DNA of 5,223 nucleotides, taken from an uncultured Lachnospiraceae bacterium. Its GTDB lineage: Bacteria; Bacillota; Clostridia; Lachnospirales; Lachnospiraceae. Made by a program: the position numbers and the translations under genes. How positions within the stretch are numbered: position 1 is the stretch's first letter; each line of letters starts with the position of its first letter. A model generated the notes under the pieces. The model worked only from the letters and a program-made list of their open reading frames with translations. It searched no databases and was not told the origin of the DNA. Location: the NCBI GenBank assembly GCA_910586755.1, contig CAJUJM010000005.1, forward strand, positions 1-5,223. The letters are read 5' to 3'. Shown one piece after another: positions 1-5,223 of the stretch.

Positions 1-47
1 GGCGGCGTCCCATCCTCTTAAAATATTTATCAGAAGATGTCTGCGGA

Positions 48-1457
48 TTAAACCTCAAATCCAAAATATTTGATTACATTATTGTAGGAAATTCCCTTAA
101 TAATTTCCTCTAAAGCCTTCATATCAGCGGGATACTCCCCATTGTCAACCCAGCCGCCGATTAACTGGCAGGCGATTCTTCTGAAATATTCATGCCGGGT
201 ATAGGACAAAAAGCTTCTGGAGTCGGTAAGCATGCCGATAAAGTTGCCAAGGCAGCCTAAGTTTGCCAAACTGGTCATCTGATCCAGCATGCCGGTCTTG
301 TGATCATTGAACCACCATGCAGATCCCTGCTGGATACGGCCTGCAGGAGCGCTCTGGAAGCAGCCTAAGATGGTGCCGATAGCCGCATTGTCGTTGGGAT
401 TTAAGGAATAGATAATGGTCTTGGGCACTTCATTGGTTGCGCTTAAAGCGTTTAAGAAGTCTGCCATCTGTGCGCTGGGGGCATAATTGTTGATACAGTC
501 AAAGCCGGTATCCGGGCCAAGCTTTTCAAACATCATGGCATTATTGTCGCGCTTGCAGCCATAGTGAAGCTGCATAATCCAGCCCATCCGGTTATATTCT
601 TTGGCAACGAACAGCATAAACGCAGTTTTATATTTTAATTCCTCTTCCCTGGTAACGGCCTGTCCCTTTAAGCTTTTTGCCATAATTGCATCAATGTCGC
701 TGTCACCGGCGGGAACATACATGACATATTCCAGGGCATGGTCAGACACATTACAGCCTCTTTGGGCAAAGTAAGCCATGCGGATTTTCAGAGCTTCCTT
801 TAAAGAAGCAAAGTCTTTAATCTCTACCCCGCTGACCTTAGACAATTGCTCAATATACTGGCCGTAAGTGGGCTTTTCTACGTTCATGGCCTTGTCGGGA
901 CGCCATGCGGGAAGGACCTTAATATCCTTACAGGTGGGGTCAGCAGCGATTTTCTCATGCCACTCCAGGGAATCAACCGGATCATCGGTGGTGCAGATCA
1001 GCTTTACATTGTAGCGGCGGATCAGGCCCCGGACAGTCATGGACGGATCGTTTTGCAGCTTGTCATTGCACAGGTTCCAGACTTCCTCAGCGGTATCTCC
1101 GTTTAAATAGCCTTCATAACCGAAATACCGGCGAAGCTCTAAATGGCTCCAGTGATATAAGGGGTTTCCGATGAGCTTAGGCATAGTCTCTGCCCACTTC
1201 TGGAATTTTTCTCTGTCAGAGGCATCCCCGGTGATGAATTTTTCCTCTACGCCGTTGGAACGCATCTGACGCCATTTGTAATGATCGCCTCCTAACCATA
1301 CCTGGGTGATGGTGTCGAACTTGCGATCTTCATAGATCTCCTGGGGATTGATATGGCAGTGATAGTCCACAATGGGCATTTCCTCTGCAAAATCATGGTA
1401 CAGAGTTTTAGCCATATCCGTATTCAGTAAAAAGTCTTTGTCCATAAATGGTTTCAT
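48..1457 (-). CDS. uxaC: Uronate (glucuronate/galacturonate) isomerase
   Basis: This cytoplasmic enzyme interconverts D-galacturonate and D-tagaturonate, and D-glucuronate and D-fructuronate, the first step of the isomerase route for hexuronates. The 469-residue product matches the usual family length of about 470 and looks full length. Visible signatures are D31-Y-H33-C-H35 near the N-terminus (the HxH metal-ligand pair of the amidohydrolase-like barrel), TTDDP at 156-160, LPAWRPDKA at 182-190, LHYG at 297-300 followed by R303 and N305, GSAWWFNDHKTGM at 378-390, LTDSRSF at 410-416 and RHEYFRR at 421-427. The first ATG is preferred over the ATG at codon 5 because AAGGAGG lies 8 bases upstream of it. 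It follows the LacI-type gene on the same strand by 33 bases with no terminator between, so it is probably co-transcribed from the lacI promoter. The altronate dehydratase nearby points to galacturonate use. The 47 bases after its stop show no terminator, so the operon may continue out of the window. Confidence 0.96.
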   Translation of the reverse strand: MKPFMDKDFLLNTDMAKTLYHDFAEEMPIVDYHCHINPQEIYEDRKFDTITQVWLGGDHYKWRQMRSNGVEEKFITGDASDREKFQKWAETMPKLIGNPLYHWSHLELRRYFGYEGYLNGDTAEEVWNLCNDKLQNDPSMTVRGLIRRYNVKLICTTDDPVDSLEWHEKIAADPTCKDIKVLPAWRPDKAMNVEKPTYGQYIEQLSKVSGVEIKDFASLKEALKIRMAYFAQRGCNVSDHALEYVMYVPAGDSDIDAIMAKSLKGQAVTREEELKYKTAFMLFVAKEYNRMGWIMQLHYGCKRDNNAMMFEKLGPDTGFDCINNYAPSAQMADFLNALSATNEVPKTIIYSLNPNDNAAIGTILGCFQSAPAGRIQQGSAWWFNDHKTGMLDQMTSLANLGCLGNFIGMLTDSRSFLSYTRHEYFRRIACQLIGGWVDNGEYPADMKALEEIIKGISYNNVIKYFGFEV

Positions 1458-1465
1458 GTGGTGAT

Positions 1466-1472
1466 CCTCCTT
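1466..1472 (-). promoter_or_regulatory. Ribosome binding site of uxaC
   Basis: On the minus strand this reads AAGGAGG, a full-strength Shine-Dalgarno sequence, 8 bases before the ATG at 1455-1457. The spacing selects that ATG over the in-frame ATG four codons later. It lies in the 33-base gap after the lacI-type gene, which suits translation from a shared message. Confidence 0.85.
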
Positions 1473-1490
1473 AAAATTAAAATGATGATA

Positions 1491-2486
1491 TTATGTGGTT
1501 TCCCGTATTATCAGGTCAGCGGAGATGGTGGTTTTGGCGGGAACGTTGGCTCCGCTAAAGATGCCCATCAGGGTATTGACCGTGGTGACGCACAAGGCTT
1601 CCACCTTGCTGTCTATGGAAGTAAGCTCCGGATAGGAGCACTGGGCAAGGATGGAATTATTGTAGCCGATGACAGAAAGCTGCTCCGGAACGGCGATACC
1701 TGCCTGGTGGGCAAACTTTACGGCTCCTACTGCAAGAGAGTCATCGGAAGTCAGGCATCCGTCAAATTCCAGTCCGTCCTCAAAAAGTCTGGCGCAAAGA
1801 TCACGGGCTGCGGTAATATTTTTGGGACACTGGCGGATGTATTCTTCCCTCACAAAAATACCGGCGGCATTTAGGGCATCTTTATAGCCCTGCAGCTTAT
1901 TTAATCCGCTGTAGGAATAGCTGGTGTAGAGATAGAGAATATTCCGCTTACCAGATTCAATAAGCCTGGTAGCAGCCTCAAAGGCAGCCGCCCGATCATC
2001 GCAGAGAGTGGAATAGATACCGGGCCCTTCTAAGTAGCCGTTAACCAGCATCAGGGGAAATTCCTTCCCGGCGTCAATGAGATAGGCATTGTCCCTGGGC
2101 TTCATCTCCACAAATTTAGAACCGGCCAGGATAATGGCATCCACCCGCTTGGAACGCAGCAGGTCGAAATACTTCTGTTTTGTCTCCAGATCCGTGCCGG
2201 TACAGCAGAGAATGGAGTCATAACCGCCTTTTCGAAGCTCCCGTTCCAGAAAATAGATGGCATTGGCCAGATACAGATCGGAAGAATCTGAGCACATAAT
2301 ACCGATGGTTTTCATGGTATTGAGCCCTAAACCTCTGGCAAAGATATTGGGGGTGTAGCCCAGTTCATCCATAACCGACAGCACTTTGGCCCGGGTTTTT
2401 TCGCTGACATTAGGGTTTCCGTTTAAAACCCGGGAGACTGTGGCAATGGAAACACCGGCCCGGTTAGAAACGTCGTAAATATTCAT
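1491..2486 (-). CDS. LacI-family transcriptional repressor, probable hexuronate (ExuR-like) regulator
   Basis: This is a 331-residue LacI/GalR-type DNA-binding repressor. The helix-turn-helix spans about residues 3-23 (IYDVSNRAGVSIATVSRVLN) and is followed by the hinge helix with ARGL at 50-53, where the Leu normally wedges into the operator minor groove. The remainder is a periplasmic-binding-like sugar sensor with SDDSLAVGA at 247-255, VIGYNN at 272-277, LTSID at 288-292 and the typical C-terminal LIIRET at 325-330. The start chosen is the ATG at 2484-2486, since GGAGG lies 7 bases upstream and the protein then begins directly with the helix-turn-helix; an in-frame TTG at 2507 has no such support. 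It is upstream of uxaC and divergent from uxaA, with palindromes suited to a LacI dimer beside both promoters, so it probably represses itself, uxaC and uxaA. Bacillus subtilis ExuR is also a LacI-family regulator in a uxaC/uxaA locus. The inducer is not visible from sequence; a tagaturonate, fructuronate or ketodeoxygluconate-type compound is a guess. Confidence 0.93.
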   Translation of the reverse strand: MNIYDVSNRAGVSIATVSRVLNGNPNVSEKTRAKVLSVMDELGYTPNIFARGLGLNTMKTIGIMCSDSSDLYLANAIYFLERELRKGGYDSILCCTGTDLETKQKYFDLLRSKRVDAIILAGSKFVEMKPRDNAYLIDAGKEFPLMLVNGYLEGPGIYSTLCDDRAAAFEAATRLIESGKRNILYLYTSYSYSGLNKLQGYKDALNAAGIFVREEYIRQCPKNITAARDLCARLFEDGLEFDGCLTSDDSLAVGAVKFAHQAGIAVPEQLSVIGYNNSILAQCSYPELTSIDSKVEALCVTTVNTLMGIFSGANVPAKTTISADLIIRETT

Positions 2487-2493
2487 GTAAGCA

Positions 2494-2498
2494 CCTCC
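2494..2498 (-). promoter_or_regulatory. Ribosome binding site fixing the lacI-type start
   Basis: GGAGG on the minus strand lies 7 bases before the ATG at 2484-2486, within the longer match GGGAGGTG at 2492-2499. It decides between this ATG and the upstream in-frame TTG at 2507, which would add only seven residues in front of a normal LacI N-terminus. Confidence 0.85.
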
Positions 2499-2512
2499 CA
2501 AAGGCAAATGGC

Positions 2513-2526
2513 TGTAAGCACTTACA
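2513..2526. promoter_or_regulatory. Operator 1 (lacI-type promoter), LacI-family palindrome
   Basis: TGTAAGCACTTACA has 6-base inverted arms (TGTAAG/CTTACA) around a CA centre. It is identical over 14 bases and in the same orientation to operator 2. It begins a few bases downstream of the predicted start of the minus-strand transcript (about 2530), where a bound repressor would block initiation or early elongation. The likely binder is the neighbouring LacI-type protein, giving autoregulation. It differs from the TGWAANCGNTNWCA cre consensus at only one central base, so CcpA cannot be excluded. Confidence 0.82.
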
Positions 2527-2536
2527 ACCTATTGAT

Positions 2537-2565
2537 ATTATACCCATATTCAATAAATAATGCAA
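2537..2565 (-). promoter_or_regulatory. Promoter for the lacI-uxaC operon
   Basis: On the minus strand there is a perfect -10 box TATAAT (2537-2542) and a -35 box TTGCAT (2560-2565) separated by exactly 17 bases, in an AT-rich stretch. The predicted transcript starts near 2530, leaving a leader of about 44 bases that contains operator 1 and the ribosome binding site. No other good promoter was seen before uxaC, so this probably drives both genes. Confidence 0.8.
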
Positions 2566-2581
2566 GAGTTTTTATTTTTTA

Positions 2582-2610
2582 TTGACTTTTTGAGGAAGAT
2601 TCAGTAGAAT
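2582..2610 (+). promoter_or_regulatory. Promoter for uxaA
   Basis: A -35 box TTGACT (2582-2587) and a -10 box TAGAAT (2605-2610) are separated by 17 bases, a good sigma-70/SigA-type promoter. Operator 2 begins at the very next base after the -10 box and so covers the expected transcription start near 2617. A repressor bound there should directly exclude RNA polymerase. Confidence 0.8.
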
Positions 2611-2630
2611 AATTGTAAGCACTTACAATT
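2611..2630. promoter_or_regulatory. Operator 2 (uxaA promoter), extended LacI-family palindrome
   Basis: AATTGTAAGCACTTACAATT has perfect 9-base inverted arms around a CA centre. The inner 14 bases are identical to operator 1, but the symmetry is longer, so this may be the stronger site. Its centre is 101 bases from that of operator 1. It abuts the uxaA -10 box and overlaps the expected transcription start, the classic position for steric repression. Confidence 0.87.
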
Positions 2631-2668
2631 TAGCTCTACAAGTCAGAAGAGGATAGGAGAAAAGGGAT

Positions 2669-4150
2669 ATGCAGGATTTTGTCAAAATCAATGAAAACGA
2701 CAACGTTGCGGTTGCTCTGCGCCCCATTGCACAAGGGGAAACATTGCAGGCAGGCGCCGCCCAGGTGACTACATTGGAAGAGATTCCCCAGGGACACAAG
2801 TTTGCATTAAAACCCATTGGGGAAGGGGAGGACGTGGTAAAGTACGGATTTCGTATCGGCCATGCCAAGGAGGCCATCAGACAGGGCCAGTGGGTTCATG
2901 TCCATAACATTAAAACTGCTTTGGGGGATCTGCTTTCTTATACTTATGAGCCGGTGGATTCCGCTCTAAAGGAGACGGAGCATGTGTACTTTGATGGATA
3001 CCGCCGGGCAGACGGCAGTGTAGGCGTCCGCAACGAGATTTGGATTATCCCTACAGTTGGCTGTGTCAATTCCATCGCCAAGGCCCTGGAAAAGCAGGCT
3101 CAAAAGTTTGTAGGCGGAAATATTGAGGAAGTAATTGCCTTTCCCCATCCCTACGGATGTTCTCAGATGGGAGATGATCAGGAAAATACCAGAAAGGCTT
3201 TGGCTGACCTGATCCGCCATCCCAATGCAGGCGGCGTCCTGGTGCTGGGACTGGGCTGTGAGAACAGCAATATTCCGGTCTTGATGGATTATATTGGGGA
3301 GTACGATCCTCAGAGAGTAAAGTTTTTACAGTGCCAGGATGTGGAAAATGAACAGGAGACTGCTATGGAGCTGCTTAAGGAGCTGGCCATCTATGCAGGA
3401 GCCTTTTCCAGAGAAAAGATTGACGCCAGCGAGCTGATTATCGGCATGAAATGCGGCGGTTCTGACGGACTTTCCGGCATTACGGCCAATCCAGTGGTGG
3501 GAGCTTTCTCTGATATTCTGGTGTCTAAAGGAGGAACCACCATCCTGACTGAGGTGCCGGAGATGTTTGGCGCGGAGACCATTTTAATGAACCGGTGTGA
3601 GACTCCGGAGCTGTTTGATAAGACGGTAAACTTAATCAATGACTTTAAAAATTATTTTACCAGACATGACCAGACTATTTACGAGAATCCGTCTCCGGGA
3701 AACAAAAAGGGCGGTATTTCCACCCTGGAGGATAAGTCCCTGGGATGCACCCAGAAGTCGGGAAGCGCTCCGGTGAAGGGAGTGCTGGCTTATACCGAGC
3801 CGGTTAAGAATAAGGGCTTAAACCTGCTTTCCGCACCGGGAAATGACTTGGTGGCTTCCACTGCGCTGGCCCTGTCCGGGGCCCATATTGTGCTGTTTAC
3901 CACGGGAAGGGGGACTCCCTTTGCCTCTCCGGTTCCTACGGTAAAGATTTCCAGCAATTCCAAGCTGGCCGGCCATAAGGACAACTGGATCGACTTTAAT
4001 GCAGGCCGCATGGTGGAGGATATGACCAAGGAGGAGCTGGCACAGAAGCTGTTTGAGTATGTGATTGAGGTGGCTTCCGGTAAAAAGGTGAAGGCCGAGG
4101 AAGCAGGCTTCCATGATATGGCTATTTTTAAGCAGGGAGTTACGTTGTAA
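2669..4150 (+). CDS. uxaA: Altronate dehydratase (altronate hydrolase), fused SAF plus catalytic domain
   Basis: The enzyme dehydrates D-altronate to 2-keto-3-deoxy-D-gluconate in the cytoplasm, the third step of galacturonate breakdown. The family is iron-dependent. At 493 residues it is close to the roughly 495 of E. coli UxaA and appears complete. An N-terminal SAF-type domain (about 1-100) ends in the signature QWVHVHNIKT (74-83). The catalytic part shows GYRRADGSVGVRNE (110-123), FPHPYGCSQMGDD (158-170), GLGCEN (194-199), GMKCGGSDGLSGITANP (259-275), GCTQKSGSAPVKG (359-371) and TTGRGTPFASPVPTVK (411-426). Cys132, Cys164, Cys197, Cys262 and Cys360 are in conserved motifs. Start: AGGAG at 2655-2659 lies 9 bases before the ATG. 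It has its own promoter and operator and is divergent from lacI-uxaC. Relatives in the family include galactarate dehydratase (GarD) and the split sulfolactate lyase; the uxaC neighbour and the length favour UxaA. Confidence 0.94.
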   Translation: MQDFVKINENDNVAVALRPIAQGETLQAGAAQVTTLEEIPQGHKFALKPIGEGEDVVKYGFRIGHAKEAIRQGQWVHVHNIKTALGDLLSYTYEPVDSALKETEHVYFDGYRRADGSVGVRNEIWIIPTVGCVNSIAKALEKQAQKFVGGNIEEVIAFPHPYGCSQMGDDQENTRKALADLIRHPNAGGVLVLGLGCENSNIPVLMDYIGEYDPQRVKFLQCQDVENEQETAMELLKELAIYAGAFSREKIDASELIIGMKCGGSDGLSGITANPVVGAFSDILVSKGGTTILTEVPEMFGAETILMNRCETPELFDKTVNLINDFKNYFTRHDQTIYENPSPGNKKGGISTLEDKSLGCTQKSGSAPVKGVLAYTEPVKNKGLNLLSAPGNDLVASTALALSGAHIVLFTTGRGTPFASPVPTVKISSNSKLAGHKDNWIDFNAGRMVEDMTKEELAQKLFEYVIEVASGKKVKAEEAGFHDMAIFKQGVTL

Positions 4151-4219
4151 TAGGAGATTATCGTGGTAAGATTGCAGGCGGTATTTTTACACATCGGCAC
4201 ATTAAGCAGGAAATACTTG
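4151..4219. other. Convergent intergenic gap without a clear terminator
   Basis: This 69-base gap lies between the stops of uxaA (plus) and the WYL gene (minus). I see no GC-rich hairpin followed by a T-run on either strand. A good AGGAG at 4152-4156 is followed 6 bases later by GTG at 4163, opening a 21-codon frame that stops at 4228, inside the end of the WYL gene. This could be the remnant of a gene that once followed uxaA, or chance; the peptide resembles nothing I recognise. Confidence 0.4.
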
Positions 4220-5173
4220 TTATTCTGATTTGCAATAATGCTGATGCAATTCGTATATTTTTTGCTGCATTAGCTTTATTAGCTCCACTGGTTCTAACAC
4301 AGTGGCATTATTTCCAAACGGCAATATATAATCAGCAACCCATTCTAAAGCGGCATGGTTTATTTCCATGTCGATGATCCCGCCGCCCGTTGAGAATGTT
4401 TTCAATCCACTTGCAAGCAAACACTCACTTTCACAGCGTTTGACACCTATATCCGTCAGTTGAATTTTCATATGGTAATCATTTTTAACCTCTGTTTTTT
4501 CAAGATATTCTTGAATTGACACAGGAATAGGATATTTTCCTTTTGGATAGGGCTTTTCCTCTATGATTTCTTTGATACGGTCAACCCGGAATACTCTGAT
4601 TTGATTTGCTGTTGTACAATAGGCGGGGCAATACCAAAGTCCATTCATAGCATATATGCCGATAGGTATAATTGTGCGCGTGCTTTCAGAATATGTTGAC
4701 GAATACCGTATTGTTGCGGCATGGCGGTTTATGGCAACAAGAAACATTGATTTAAGCAATGGCGAATCGCAATGTCTGTCTGGAATCCAAAATACAACTT
4801 TGTTTTGAATCTGCGTGATACTGTTTTGCATATCTAATGGCAGACAATTCAAAAATTTTTTCAAGACGGATACGGTTTCCTGCTCAAACGGCAGGTCACG
4901 GTGATATTGCAAAGCCTGACAGGCAAAGAAAACAGCTTTTGCTTCGCTTTCTGAAAAAGCAATGGGCGGCAAAATGCGTTCTTTTAAGATATGATAGCCA
5001 CCTGCCGCCCCGACTTCAGAGTAAAGAGGAAAGCCCGCCTGCTCCAATTCCTGCAAGTCACGGAGTATGGTTCTTTTTGATACAGAAAATTCATTTGCCA
5101 ATTCGCCCACTGTAAAATCTTTTTTTGCATTTATTGTTATCATCATTTCGATAAGCCGTTCTGTTTTTGACAT
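4220..5173 (-). CDS. WYL-domain transcriptional regulator, YafY/YobV type
   Basis: This is a 317-residue DNA-binding regulator of normal family length. An N-terminal DeoR-like winged helix-turn-helix (about 1-60) includes GELANEFSVSKRTILRDLQELEQAGFPL at 23-50 (recognition helix around SKRTILRDLQ) and a wing ending in GAAGGYHI. The WYL ligand-sensing domain covers about 140-205; the name motif is the variant W180-Y181-C182 within GLWYCPAYC, followed by FRVDRIKEI at 195-203. A WCX-type C-terminal extension (about 230-310) has the usual GNNATVLEP at 287-295. Start: AAAGGAG at 5181-5187 lies 7 bases before the ATG. Sampled GC is near 39% against about 53% in uxaA, suggesting separate acquisition. 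A perfect inverted repeat just upstream suggests autoregulation, and possibly control of a divergent gene beyond the right edge. No ligand or target can be assigned, and no functional tie to uronate metabolism is visible. Confidence 0.92.
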   Translation of the reverse strand: MSKTERLIEMMITINAKKDFTVGELANEFSVSKRTILRDLQELEQAGFPLYSEVGAAGGYHILKERILPPIAFSESEAKAVFFACQALQYHRDLPFEQETVSVLKKFLNCLPLDMQNSITQIQNKVVFWIPDRHCDSPLLKSMFLVAINRHAATIRYSSTYSESTRTIIPIGIYAMNGLWYCPAYCTTANQIRVFRVDRIKEIIEEKPYPKGKYPIPVSIQEYLEKTEVKNDYHMKIQLTDIGVKRCESECLLASGLKTFSTGGGIIDMEINHAALEWVADYILPFGNNATVLEPVELIKLMQQKIYELHQHYCKSE

Positions 5174-5190
5174 TTTTCAACTCCTTTCCC

Positions 5191-5215
5191 AATAGTGACA
5201 GCTCTTGTCACTATT
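5191..5215. promoter_or_regulatory. Perfect inverted repeat upstream of the WYL regulator, probable operator
   Basis: The arms AATAGTGACA (5191-5200) and TGTCACTATT (5206-5215) are exact reverse complements separated by 5 bases (GCTCT). It sits 17 bases upstream of the WYL start codon, next to its ribosome binding site, with a possible minus-strand -10 TAGAAT at 5213-5218 overlapping its outer edge. On the plus strand TTGTCA at 5205-5210 could serve as a -35 box of a divergent gene whose -10 would fall outside the window. Binding by the WYL protein itself is inferred from position; the arms flank no T-run, so a terminator is unlikely. Confidence 0.75.
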
Positions 5216-5223
5216 CTATGATA

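Noticed and set aside
30..42. Small inverted repeat CAGA/TCTG after uxaC as a terminator
   Set aside because: The arms are only 4 bases, the loop is 5, and no T-run follows on the minus strand, so it cannot be supported as a terminator.
1458..1874. Plus-strand 138-codon open frame opposite the lacI-type gene, starting directly beside the uxaC start
   Set aside because: It is entirely antisense to a well-supported LacI-family gene, has no ribosome binding site of note, and its translation shows no recognisable domain.
2487..2507. Upstream TTG start for the LacI-type gene, adding seven residues
   Set aside because: GGAGG at 2494-2498 is correctly placed for the ATG at 2484-2486 and would lie inside the longer frame; LacI proteins usually begin just before the helix-turn-helix, as the ATG start gives.
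2623..4200. Several minus-strand open frames of 82-136 codons opposite uxaA
   Set aside because: They are antisense to a gene with clear conserved motifs along its whole length, overlap one another, and lack start signals or recognisable protein features.
4230..4249. Inverted repeat TTGCA/TGCAA near the end of the WYL gene as a convergent terminator
   Set aside because: The arms are 5 bases with a 10-base loop, it lies inside the coding sequence, and it lacks a T-run directly after it.
1..5223. CRISPR array, tRNA, rRNA, transposase or toxin-antitoxin system
   Set aside because: No regularly spaced repeats, RNA gene signatures, transposase motifs or small gene pairs were seen; the window is filled by four conventional genes.

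Overview
The window is most likely from a Clostridia-type Firmicute, probably a gut or anaerobic Lachnospiraceae-like organism. This is inferred from strong AGGAGG-type ribosome binding sites, moderate GC in the sugar genes, and a LacI-family regulator paired with the isomerase route for hexuronates. The species cannot be named from the sequence alone.

Layout, left to right. Positions 48-1457 (minus) encode uronate isomerase (UxaC). Positions 1491-2486 (minus) encode a LacI-family repressor just upstream of uxaC, with a 33-base gap, so the two probably form a lacI-uxaC operon. Positions 2487-2668 are a compact divergent control region. It holds one well-formed sigma-70-type promoter in each direction and two copies of the same 14-base palindrome, one just downstream of each -10 box. 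Positions 2669-4150 (plus) encode a fused altronate dehydratase (UxaA). Positions 4151-4219 are a short convergent gap with no recognisable terminator. Positions 4220-5173 (minus) encode a WYL-domain transcription factor of the YafY/YobV type, with a perfect 10-base inverted repeat just upstream of its start.

How the genes work together. UxaC converts D-galacturonate to D-tagaturonate (and D-glucuronate to D-fructuronate). UxaA dehydrates D-altronate to 2-keto-3-deoxygluconate. The step between them, tagaturonate reductase (UxaB), and the later KDG kinase and KDPG aldolase are not in the window. The repressor very likely binds both palindromes, shutting off its own operon and uxaA until a hexuronate-derived inducer is present. 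The WYL gene is clearly lower in GC and has no evident functional link to uronate use; it looks like a separately acquired unit next to the sugar locus.

Overall this is a well-formed but conventional hexuronate-use locus. I found no convincing new biological system. The most useful observations are the operator and promoter architecture, a possible third half-site over the repressor's own translation start, the near match of the operator to the CcpA cre consensus, the palindrome at the WYL gene, and the composition break near 4150-4220.
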